A stretch of 22,717 nucleotides of DNA, from NCBI GenBank assembly GCA_009602725.1, contig WELB01000107.1, positions 1 through 22,717 on the forward strand, written 5' to 3'. Below are positions 10,485 through 21,732 of the stretch, piece by piece. Source of the stretch: Spirogloea muscicola (lineage: Eukaryota > Streptophyta > Zygnematophyceae > Spirogloeales > Spirogloeaceae). Each line of letters starts with the position of its first letter. Position 1 is the stretch's first letter. The translations under genes and the position numbers were made by a program. The notes under the pieces are model-generated. The model saw nothing but the letters and a program-made list of their open reading frames with translations, did not search any database and was not told the origin of the DNA.

Positions 10485-11062
10485 TTGCACCACGATCCTG
10501 CAGGAGTGTTTGCAGCAGCTGTTGTGCTTTGAAGACCTCAGTCTCCTAGCTAGAAGCGTTTATGTGAAATGACAGCTGAGCTGTACAATAATTCAGCACA
10601 CCAAGTGTTAGGCAAGTAGAAAGTGGGCCAGTTGGTCATTGGAAAGTATATGCAGTGGAGCTTCACAAGTTGTTTAGAAAGCTGGGACGTGATTGTAGCA
10701 GCTGAGTCTTTGTACAGGCTTCCTGACGTTATACATGGCTAACAAAAGTGAAATGATAGAAGAGACTACAAATTGAATGTACCAAGAGGTAGAAACACTC
10801 AGCTTGTGACTTAAGGATAGACCGCCTACAAGGTCTGTAATACGACTGACAAATGATGCTCATTTAATGCAGAGCATGATAGAATGGAACATGTCTGGAA
10901 GTTAAGAAGCAAGCAACCAGCAAAATGCCCTGAACAGCTCAAGCTGCCCAAGGTCCAGCAATGTTGTATCGTGTTCTGAAACGTCGTAACCAGTCAAGAT
11001 AGACAACTGACATCCCTTTTTGTCACTTCCAACTCGCAAATTTGGTACTGGAGAGAGCAACT
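10485..11062. other. Convergent 3' UTR region
   Basis: This lies between the stop codons of the glycosyltransferase (plus) and the aspartate aminotransferase (minus). It is AT-richer than the exons, with no coding signal and no repeat recognised. One plus-strand TGTAA is present; no minus-strand TGTAA was found for the aminotransferase. Confidence 0.6.
10836..10840 (+). terminator. Possible TGTAA polyadenylation signal
   Basis: TGTAA is the usual polyadenylation signal of chlorophyte nuclear genes. This copy lies 352 nt after the glycosyltransferase stop codon, a plausible 3' UTR length. A five-base match could be chance. Confidence 0.4.
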
Positions 11063-15025
<3,963 letters not shown>

Positions 15026-15259
15026 CCGGCGGGGGCCGGCTGGGGGAGGGCCGCTGGCGCCTGGTTCTGGCAGCGGCGGCGGCGGCGNGGGTCTCTGGAG
15101 GCAGAAATCACTCTCGTCCTCGAATGTTGCCCCCGCGCTTGGGTGGTCCCAGGGGGACGGGACCACCTGCCACATCATCATCCAACGGGGGACGGATGCC
15201 CGGCCCTTCGTCGGCCAAAGGATCCTCACATCGGACGGCTGACGGCTGCACAAGGCCAC
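15026..15259. promoter_or_regulatory. 5' flank of the aminotransferase gene
   Basis: This GC-rich stretch lies between the aminotransferase start codon and the first recognisable reverse-transcriptase sequence on the opposite strand. It should contain the 5' UTR and at least part of the promoter. It includes an ambiguous base (N) at 15088 in a GGC repeat, so the assembly is uncertain here. No defined promoter element was recognised. Confidence 0.5.
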
Positions 15260-15599
15260 GACAGACGAGGGCGGCCGTCAGGCTGACACGTGGCATTGGG
15301 GAGGTCCTCTACCGCCTGGAGAGCCGCGTTCTCTGGCAGTGGCATGCGGGGCCGGCGCAGGTGCACCTGGCTGGGGCCACATCGCTACGGCGCGGGGCTG
15401 CGGAGTGGGGGCGAGGCCGTGGTCCACGGGGTCCGTGCAACCTTGGACCAACACCCGGGGTGGCTGGTATTGGCCGTCGACGTAAATGAATGCGTTCAAC
15501 ACCGTGGAGCGCGCCTGCATTGCGAAGAAGCTCCGGGCCGCCTTCCCCTCCCTGGTACCCTTTTCCGCTTGGGGTATGGTCAGCCCAGCGACCTCCTCT

Positions 15600-15735
15600 G
15601 CATCGTCTATATGTTTTGCAATGTACTGTAGTGTAGTCCCTTTTCCGGCTCCTCTTTCTTTGGCTTTGGACATTGTCCATTCTTTTTTGGGCTGGCTTTG
15701 CCAGCCCCTCTTCTCTATGGGCGAGCACTTTCTGG
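15600..15735 (+). mobile_element. Retroelement 3'-tail inserted into RT copy A
   Basis: The RT frame breaks after QPSDLL and resumes at about 15735 with LEDRG-QVEVLQSQ. The intervening sequence includes ACATTGTCCATTCTTTTTTG, the perfect hairpin at 15689-15707 and GGGCGAGCACTTTCT. These match the 3' tails seen after C-terminal fragments elsewhere in the window, in the same orientation. It is read as a severely 5'-truncated insertion of the same family. No clear target duplication was found. Confidence 0.6.
15689..15707 (+). other. Perfect 8-bp stem, 3-nt loop hairpin in retroelement tail
   Basis: GGGCTGGC-TTT-GCCAGCCC. Related hairpins with a 7-bp stem GGGCTGG/CCAGCCC occur in the tails at 18760-18778 and 19136-19155, and an imperfect form at 18128-18147. 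In non-LTR elements the RT can recognise 3' RNA structure, so this may be the template-recognition hairpin; that role is inferred. Confidence 0.6.
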
Positions 15736-16520
15736 AGGACAGGGGGTGACCAAGTGGAGGTCCTGCAGTCCCAAGCGGGCACGCGGCAAGGGGACCCCCT
15801 CGCCGGCTTCTTCTTCGCGCTCGCTCACCACCGGGCTCTGCAGGCTACCGCGGCGGCACATCCGGGGGTCCTACTGCCCACCTTCCCTAACGACTCCACC
15901 ATGGTCGGCCCTCCGGAAGACGTGGCGGCGGCCTTCGTCACCTTCGAGCGGCAGCTGGCCACCCTCGGCCTGTCCACCCGGGCGTCGAAGTGCGCGGCTT
16001 AGTCCCCCTGCGGCCTCCCATCCACCCTGGCGCTGACCCCCGGATGCCTGACTCCTGCAGACGGCTTCACCCTCCTGGGGGTCCTTATCGGCGCGCCGTC
16101 CTTCGCGGAGGGGCGGCTGCGAGCCCGCCTCGAGAAGCACCTCCAGCCTGCGGCCCGGCTCCCCGAGCTGGAGGATATGCAGCTTGCTCCGGCCATGTCA
16201 TGTTGACCAAGGCCATTGCGCAGAGACCCCAGTATCTGATGCGGCCCACCCCGCCGTCCCCAGGGGCGCTGGCCGCGTAGCGGGTTTCGACGCAGGCATG
16301 GTGACGAGCCTGGCGGCCCTGGTCCGCCACCCCCAGTCGCCTGCCGCTCTCATCAGGCGACGCTACCCCTCAATTACGGCGGTCTCGGCTTGCGCCCGCT
16401 CGTCCGTTCCTGCCGGGCGGCGTACCTCGGCAGCTGGGCGCAGACAGCCGCCTCCGTGGCCCAGCGCTTCTTGGTCCACGGCCGGTGTGTGCTGGAGCAG
16501 GCGGTGGTGGAGGTAGAAAC

Positions 16521-16645
16521 GGGGTGTGCTGCCTGCAGTTGTCACCACATCGGCGATGATGCGGGGACCGCTGCCGGGCCGGATGGCGACCAGGTCGGCG
16601 CATCGTGTATGGGGCTGGCCGTCCGCGCCCAGCTGGATGGGCATT
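16521..16645 (-). pseudogene. Retroelement endonuclease core fragment
   Basis: Minus-strand reading gives MPIQLGADGQPHTRCADLVA then RIIADVVTTAG. This aligns with MPILQTADGLHTRRVDLVA...RIIADVVTTD of the copy at 19500-20194. It carries the D...D-V pattern of the restriction-like endonuclease core only, with neither the upstream knuckle nor the downstream C-terminus. It abuts RT copy A in inverted orientation. Confidence 0.7.
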
Positions 16646-18089
16646 ATTGAGGAAAGCGGCTGCTGATATTAAAAGAGCGGCTGTGGAAGCCAGCCAGATG
16701 CATACAGGTGTTCATGACGGAGCCACAGGCTAGACAGCCAGGGCGCTCTTAGTAACCCCGTGTCAGCAGTAGGAAGTCAGATGAGCTGAGGGGAGGAAGA
16801 GCAACCCCGCTGCGCAAGCCAGAGGCTGCTGCAAGGGCACGACCAGCGCGGAAAATTATCGAGGAGTTCTCCACAGCCACCTTGAAGCCAGCCTCCGTAA
16901 ACACCCCCTGCATACCATCTCGCAGGAGATCGTGGGAAGCGGTCCGCTCGCCCCCCTGTGCGCAACGGAGCATATGCGCAGCCAGCTCCGCAGGGTCAGC
17001 GTGACGGGCACCGCACTCGCACTGAGTGACGCCCACGAGGCGGGGAGGGAGGAGGCCCAAGAGCCGGTGGACCGCCGTCCTAAAGACCTCATCGGGCATG
17101 GTGAGCGCCGCGTGGAGTGGAAGAGCTGATAACCACGCCGCCGCCCATGGGGAAGAGGCTGAGAGGAGCCGGGCGGCGCGGCCGCGAAGGTCGCACGGAG
17201 GGAGAAGCTCCTCCACCTGGTCACAGGCCGCTCTTTCAACCAGCGCCGTGAAGCGTGCCTGGGCACGCTGGTCAGGGGGTGTGGGCGAGGTGGGCGAGAG
17301 GGACGATCTGCTCCGAAATGTTGGGGTAGACCGCCAGGAGCCCGTCGCGGGCAGAGCGGAGGGCAACCTGGAAAGGCAGCCTGGCCGATCTCCACTTCAG
17401 CTGCCGCCCGCTCCAGGGTGCGCTGGCCGTGGACGATAAATCTCTGGCACATAGGGGCTGCAAGCTGCGCCTAGCTGCCCATGTAGGCCGCCTCGCAGGC
17501 GCGGGCAACGGAGCGGCATCCCAAGCCGCCGCGGCTGGCCGGCAGGCTAGCCTGCAGCAGCGCAGCTGGTGAGGAGAGGAACGCTAGGTGCTGCACGAGG
17601 GTGGCCGCCGACGCGAGGATGTCGGAGTCAAATGCCGCATACGCTGCCTTCACCGCCGGTGAGGAAGGGGTGCTGCGGGCCAGATAGTGTGGCCGCTGCG
17701 GGATGCATCTTGTCAGCATAGCGGTCGCCAGCTGCATGTCCTGCAGCGTGTGAAGACGGTCCGCCGGCCGTTCCTGCAGCCGCGCCTGCAGCTGCTCCGT
17801 CTCAAAGGCAGGTGCGCCGATGGAGGCTTCCAGAAGGGTGAAGCCCCCAGCTGGTGTCTGGCAGCCCGAGGGCAGGCGCAGGTGGGCAGGCAGGCCCTGG
17901 GGGGACCAGGCACTGCACTTGGCTTCACGGATGCCCAGGCCGATCGCACCCAGCTGCACTTTGAGGGTAGCGAAGGCTGCCACGACGTCGTCTGGCGGCC
18001 CCACCAACGTGGTGTCATCAGCGTACGTGGGGACGAGGACGCCTGGGTGAGTCGCGACCGTTGCCAGCAGCGCACGAAGTAGCCACAGT
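16646..18089 (-). pseudogene. Retrotransposon copy B: RT C-half, zinc knuckle, truncated endonuclease, 3' tail
   Basis: Minus strand: THPGVLVPTYADDTTLVG with an intact YADD box (18025-18014), thumb/connection to SVARACEAAYMGS, then a TAG at about 17471 where copy A has Trp. Next come MCQRFIVHGQRTLERAAAEVE and a frame change near 17365. A 205-codon open stretch (17366-16749) then contains CECGARHADPAELAAHMLRC, a CxC-x11-H-x3-C knuckle, and ends LLLTRGY. In that stretch VAVENSSIIF is joined directly to RAGRALAAASG. About 140 residues holding the endonuclease catalytic core are therefore missing in frame relative to the copy at 19500-20194. After the stop, 16748-16646 resembles the family 3' tail (CTGGCTGGCTTCCACAGCC). 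Its 5' end is cut at about 18089 by the tail of the next copy. Confidence 0.85.
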
Positions 18090-18720
18090 TAAGTAAAGTT
18101 GACAAGAGAATGGCGCGCCCTGATGTAGGGGCTAGAAGAGCCAGCCCAGAAAAGAAAGGACAATGTCCGCAGGCCCCAAAGGCCAAAAGGCCATTGAGGA
18201 TAGGGGCTGGGAAAGATAAGTGGCTCTCCCGAAGGGGCAAGGGCTGACATTCGACAAGAGGGTGGAAGGGGCCACAATGACGGAGGGGCCTAAAGATGCT
18301 ATGTCAGAACGGGTGGAGGATGGACCACTCAGTAGCTACGAAGAGCCTCAAATCCGACAGGCTAGCTGCCGGACAACTATCCCCCTGACGAAAGCCAGAG
18401 GCTGCAGCGAGAGCACGGCCAGCACGCAGATGCAAGGCGTGGGCCATGGATCGCTGGAGGGACATTGAAAGAGGCATACAATATACCTGGGCCCACGAGC
18501 CAGCGGCGTTGAAGTCAGCAGGCTCACCTCGCCTGCGGGACACAGCAGGTCGCGCACGCCTGGCCAGCAGGTCGAGCCACTGGGACCCGAGAGCCCCGTG
18601 CACATCCACGGCCAGGGGTACGAACTCGTCTTCAGCCGGGTGGTCAGCGTGTTTGGCCGCCCTGCTGCGAGCAGCCTTCGCCGCAGCATGGCCAGCCCGC
18701 GAGGCAGAGTAATGAAAACA
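18090..18720 (-). pseudogene. Retrotransposon copy C: endonuclease C-terminus and 3' tail
   Basis: The open frame gives AGHAAAKAARSRAAKHADHP, FVPLAVDVHGALGSQWLDLL, SWAQVYCMPLSMSLQRSMAH, ALHLRAGRALAAASG and SDLRLF, closely matching the plus-strand copy at 19746-20194. A small deletion near the end changes LLTRSY-stop into LFVATEW. The 3' tail (about 18315-18100) starts GTGG..CATCCT, matches the tail after the copy at 20195-20476, and contains GGGAGAGCCACTT and an imperfect GGGCT hairpin (18128-18147). The catalytic D...D part lies upstream of the truncation and is absent. Confidence 0.8.
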
Positions 18721-18896
18721 AGAATTAACAAGAGAGAAGGGCTCGCCCACTGAGGATATGGGCTGGGAAAGCCAGCCCAGAAAAGAATGAACGAAGTACG
18801 AGAAGGGGCCAGGGGAAGCACTAAGAAAAACAAGCACAACAAGAAACTAAGCAGCTACGAAGCACTCAGTAACCCCTGCTAAGCAGCCTCAGGTCA
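18720..18896 (-). mobile_element. Retroelement 3' tail with last ~11 codons
   Basis: On the minus strand the sequence encodes SDLRLLSRGY-stop (18896-18862). It is followed by a family tail with GGCCCCTTCTCGTACTTCG, TTCATTCTTTTCTGGGCTGG, the hairpin at 18760-18778 and GGGCGAGCCCTTCT plus a T-rich end. It abuts copy C in the same orientation, and its 5' end abuts the plus-oriented fragment at 18903. Confidence 0.7.
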
Positions 18897-18902
18897 GAGA
18901 AA

Positions 18903-19110
18903 CTTGGCTCCAACACGCGGTGCGACTCATGAAGGCGGATGGACTGCACACTCGCCGTGTCGACTTGTGGCCTCCACGCCGTGCGGCGGCATCATAGCAG
19001 AAGTGGTCACCACTGGTGTGGTGGATCGATCCAATCCAGGGCTTTTGTGCCTTGAGGGCCGGCCATGCAGCGGCGAACGCCGCTCGCTGCAAGGCGGCAA
19101 AACACGCGGA
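18903..19110 (+). pseudogene. Retroelement endonuclease fragment (5' part of interrupted copy)
   Basis: Across frames it reads ADGLHTRRVDL, then GGIIAEVVTTGVVDRSNPG and AGHAAANAARCKAAKHA. It is the same segment as 19690-19870 of the best-preserved copy. Its continuation, HADHPAADQFVPLAV, appears at 19440-19490, after a 329-bp minus-strand insertion. A frameshift separates RRVDL from IIAEVV. Confidence 0.75.
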
Positions 19111-19449
19111 AGAAGTGCGCGCCCATAGGAAACAGGGGCTGGGAACGGCCAGCCCAAGAAAGAAATTTACAGAGTGCGAAGGGGCAGGGGAAGGGCTAAA
19201 GCTAGCACATCTGGAATCAAGCCGCTAAGCAACACTCAGTAAGTAGCCCCTGCTAAGCAGCTACAGGTCGGAGAAACTGGGCTCCTGGTAGCGGGTCCCA
19301 TGGCCAGGGCCAGAGGCAGCAGCTAGGGCACGACCGGCACGCTGATGCAGCGCGCGAGCCATGGACCTCTGCAACGAGACAGACAGGCGCATGCGGTGCA
19401 CGTGCGCGAGCGAGCCGGCGGCGTGGAAAATCTTACCGGAACACGCGGA
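19101..19449. repeat. 10-bp direct repeats flanking a nested insertion (candidate target-site duplication)
   Basis: AACACGCGGA lies at 19101-19110 and again at 19440-19449, exactly at the two edges of the minus-strand element 19111-19439. The flanking plus-strand sequences read as one continuous protein segment (KHA/HADHPAADQFVPLAV) when the insert is ignored. This is the pattern expected of target-primed reverse transcription. Confidence 0.7.
19111..19439 (-). mobile_element. 5'-truncated retroelement copy D nested in another copy
   Basis: Minus strand: FHAAGSLAHVHRMRLSVSLQ, RSMARALHQRAGRALAAASG, YQEPSFSDL, then a TAG and LLSRGY. The 3' tail has GCCCCTTCGCACTCTG, the hairpin at 19136-19155 and the terminal GGGCGCGCACTTCT. 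Only about the last 75 codons plus the tail are present. The 10-bp repeats on both sides define its ends, so the family 3' terminus can be read as GGGCGNGCACTT(T)CT. Confidence 0.8.
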
Positions 19450-19510
19450 CCACCCGGCTGCGGACCAGTTCGTACCCCTGGCAGTGCATGAAGAGAAAAA
19501 GAAAAAAGAA
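19440..19510 (+). pseudogene. Continuation of interrupted endonuclease copy plus A-rich junction
   Basis: HADHPAADQFVPLAV continues the fragment 18903-19110. It is then followed by an A-rich stretch (about 19491-19513) that joins directly to the zinc-knuckle sequence of the next copy. The A-rich stretch may be a remnant tail or simple sequence at a truncation junction. Confidence 0.6.
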
Positions 19511-20194
19511 GAAGTGTGAGTGTGGGGAGCGGTCGACGGACCCGGCGGAGCTAGCGGCGCATATCCTTCGCTGCGCCACTGGCGGCGAGCGCACAGCCGC
19601 TCACGACTCCGTGACGGTATGTTCGGCATCTTTCAGGAGGCCGGATACACAGTTGCGATGGAGAATACTTCTGTCATGCCCATCCTCCAGACGGCCGACG
19701 GACTCCACACGCGCCGCGTCGACCTAGTGGCGTCCACGACGGGCGGTGGCGGGCGCATCATTGCCGATGTGGTCACCACTGATGTGGGTCGACCGCTCCA
19801 ACCCGGGGCTTTCTGCCTCGCGGGCTGGCCACGCTGCGGCAAAGGCCGCTCGCAGCAAGGCGGTCAAACACGCCGACCACCCGGCTGCCGACGAGTTCGT
19901 CCCCCTGGCTGTGGACGTGCATGGGGCTCTCGGATCCCACTGGCTCGACCTGTTGGCCAGGCTTGCACGGCGCGCTGTGTCCCGCAGGCGCGGTGAGCCG
20001 GCTGACTTCAACGCCGCTGGCTCGTGGGCTCAGGTGTATCGTATGCGCTTGTCCGTCTCCCTCCAGCGGTCCATGGCCCACGCCTTGCATCTGCGTGCTG
20101 GCCGTGCTCTCGCAGCGGCCTCCGGCTTTCGTCAGGGGGATAGTTTACCGGCAGCTAGTCTGTCGGATGTGAGGCTCCTCACTCGTAACTACTA
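19511..20194 (+). pseudogene. Retrotransposon C-terminal region, best-preserved copy E
   Basis: In order, over three frames: CECGERSTDPAELAAHILRC (CxC-x11-H-x3-C knuckle, from 19515), TAAHDSV/RDGMFGIFQEAGY, TADGLHTRRVDLVASTTGGG, RIIADVVTTD, DRSNPGLSASRAGHAAAKAA, KHADHPAADEFVPLAVDVHG, LQRSMAHALHLRAGRALAAA and LSDVRLLTRNY-stop. The CxC-H-C knuckle, downstream HD, and RVDLVA-x9-ADVV followed by Lys-rich helix match the arrangement known for restriction-like endonucleases of early-branching non-LTR retrotransposons (R2, NeSL, CRE groups). Two frameshifts (near 19615 and 19785) inactivate it. No RT sequence precedes it. Assignment of the endonuclease is by motif only. Confidence 0.8.
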
Positions 20195-20610
20195 AGTGCA
20201 TGTGCATGGGGCTCTCGTATCCCAGTGTCTCGACCTGCTCGCCAGGCTTGCGCGGCACTCTGTGTCCCGCAGGCGAGGTGAGCAGGTTGACTTCAGCGCC
20301 GCTGGCTCGCTAGCCCACGTCTACCGCATCCGACTATCCACTTCCCTTCAGCACTTCATGGCCTACGCCTTGCACCTGCGGGCTGGCCGTGCTCTCACTG
20401 CAGCCTCTGGCTTCGTCGGGGAGGTTGCTTTCCGGCAGCTAGCTTGGATCTGCCGCTCCTCACTCGTAGTTATTGAGTGGTTCGTCCTACCCCAGTTCTG
20501 AGACAGCGCTTTTGGCCCCTTCGTAGTCTGGCCTCTTCGAACCTTGTCAAATCTTTCGGGCTCGCTTCTCACAGCCAATGCCCCTTTGGGAGAGCCACTT
20601 CGGTTCAAGA
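20195..20610 (+). pseudogene. Retrotransposon C-terminal copy F with 3' tail
   Basis: It begins exactly after the stop of copy E with VHVHGALVSQCLDLLARLAR. It continues through GSLAHVYRIRLSTSLQHFMA and LHLRAGRALTAASGF to a frameshifted end (the preserved alternative frame is LTRSY-stop, near 20476). The tail from about 20478 matches copy C's tail (GTGGTTCGTCCT..GTTCTGA, GGCCCCTTCGTAGTCTG, GGGAGAGCCACTT). Near 20600 it meets an oppositely oriented tail. Confidence 0.75.
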
Positions 20611-20698
20611 GGGCGATGGAGAAAAGACGCTTCCAGGAGAGGGCGGTGGCTGTGAGAGGCCCGCCCAGACAAAAGAATGAACAGACTTCGAAGGGGCC
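20514..20698. repeat. Foldback formed by tail-to-tail retroelement 3' ends
   Basis: GGCCCCTTCGTAGTCTG at 20514-20530 pairs with CAGACTTCGAAGGGGCC at 20682-20698 (16 of 17). TCTCACAGCCA at 20567-20577 pairs perfectly with TGGCTGTGAGA at 20647-20657. The arms are the 3' tails of copy F (plus) and copy G (minus), so the palindrome is explained by two copies of one family meeting end to end. Confidence 0.85.
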
Positions 20699-21110
20699 AG
20701 AGGAACCTTTTAAGCACACAGTGAATCAAGAAGCCACGAAGAACTCATTAGTAACCCCTGTTGAGCAACGCAGTCGGAGAGATTAGTCTCCAGGTATCAA
20801 GGGCTAGGGACTATGTGACAACAAAGGCCTTGTCCTTCTTATACAAGTGCGGCGCTGAGCTCCTCAAAGCAACTGCCGGCCTAGATTGCTGGTGACCTTT
20901 CTAACAAAGTAGTGATGATTCTACCTGACCTAGGCATAAGTACTCTGCAAGTCAGAAAGACTAGCCTTGACGAAAGACACAGGCGGCAGCTAGAGTAAGG
21001 AAAGCACGCAGATGCAAGGCGTGAGCCAAGGACCGCTAGAGGGAAATGGACAGGACATACATACAATACCTTGGGTGGCCTCTGTCAGTCACCCTCCCTT
21101 TGAGCAGAGC
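20611..21110 (-). pseudogene. Strongly decayed retrotransposon C-terminal copy G with 3' tail
   Basis: Minus strand from about 21110: GGTATTGTATG..., a weak match to the VYRM segment, then SISL-stop-RSLAHALHLRA (about 21050-21010). About 200 bp of unrecognisable sequence follows, and then a coding-end-like AACAGGGGTTACTAATGAG near 20770-20745. The tail follows with TGGCCCCTTCGAAGTCTG and TTCATTCTTTTGTCTGGGCG. Frame is lost throughout. It is the most diverged copy in the cluster. Confidence 0.6.
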
Positions 21111-21732
21111 GGTTCCTTTCTCTGCAGAGCTTGGAGGGGCTTGTCAAGGCCTCACTGTCTCAGAGCGGGCCTCCTTACACCGTGCAAAGGCTTTCGAAGT
21201 CTGCTTGGATTAGATGAGCAGGTCTGTCTGTCTCAAGTGAGGGGCATTTGACAATGCTGACACTTCCAAGTAATCACACCACCTCCATGTCGCAGCTTGG
21301 GCAGTCCTCTGACCAGGCTGATCTGCTTTCTGCTTTGTAGCTGCGCTTAGCCGCCCAGGGGCTGAGATACTGCTGCTTGCCCCTGGGTGTGTTGATGTCA
21401 GCAGCCCAAGCAGGACGAGCTAAGGACGGCAGGAAACTGGGCTCCTTTGGACTTGTTGCATGCGATCAAAAAATAAGGACCCCAATATGGGGGACATGGG
21501 CGTTTTAATCAGTACATTAAACGGTGGAATGTCCAGCAATGTGCTGGGTGGGCCAGAGCTTGTGCTCTGGATGGTCCTTTCAAGCCCTTATTTGGCTCGA
21601 AAATTTTGAGCAGGAAGTAGCTGCTGTACTGTCAGCGAGCAGCGGCCTCGACTGCCGCAAATCCGCCGAGCGCGCTTCAGCAAAGAATATCTAAGTACAT
21701 TCAATACGTGCGGGCAACCTTTACAAGTGTAG
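21111..21732. other. Intergenic region, no gene recognised
   Basis: No coding signal is recognised. A short stretch at 21420-21450 (GCTAAGGACGGCAGGAAACTGGGCTCC) weakly resembles the coding end of the retroelement copies, for example near 19255-19290, but is too short to call. The rest shows nothing identifiable. Confidence 0.5.
21721..21725 (-). terminator. Possible TGTAA polyadenylation signal
   Basis: A minus-strand TGTAA begins only 8 nt after the stop codon of the proline-rich gene. If used, the 3' UTR would be very short, so it may be chance. Confidence 0.25.

Larger units (their letters stand above)
15260..16520 (+). pseudogene. Non-LTR retrotransposon reverse transcriptase, copy A (broken)
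   Basis: Pieces of one RT domain appear in order across frames: RGIGEVLYRLESRVL (about 15290), GAGLRSGGEAVVHGVRATL (about 15395-15450), LAVDVN/NAFNTVERACIAKKL (about 15465-15530), GQPSDLL (about 15585), then after an inserted tail QAGTRQGDPLAGFFFALAH (about 15770-15830). Next come the catalytic box, here FPNDST instead of YADDT (15883-15900), the thumb region and RPLVRSCRAAYLGSWAQ (about 16395). There are at least four frameshifts. A TAG at 16000-16002 stands where copy B has Trp (KCSAWSP). The catalytic Asp pair is lost, so the copy is dead. The family belongs to LINE-type RTs of algae and plants. The fragment ends near 16520, where an oppositely oriented endonuclease fragment begins. Confidence 0.85.

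Noticed and set aside
15999-17473. TAG reassigned as a sense codon
   Set aside because: The TAG codons replace Trp in dead copies, and the intact aminotransferase frame has no internal TAG; simple mutation explains them.
20514-20698. MITE or DNA-transposon terminal inverted repeats
   Set aside because: Each arm is continuous with a retroelement coding end in opposite orientation, which explains the inverted repeat.
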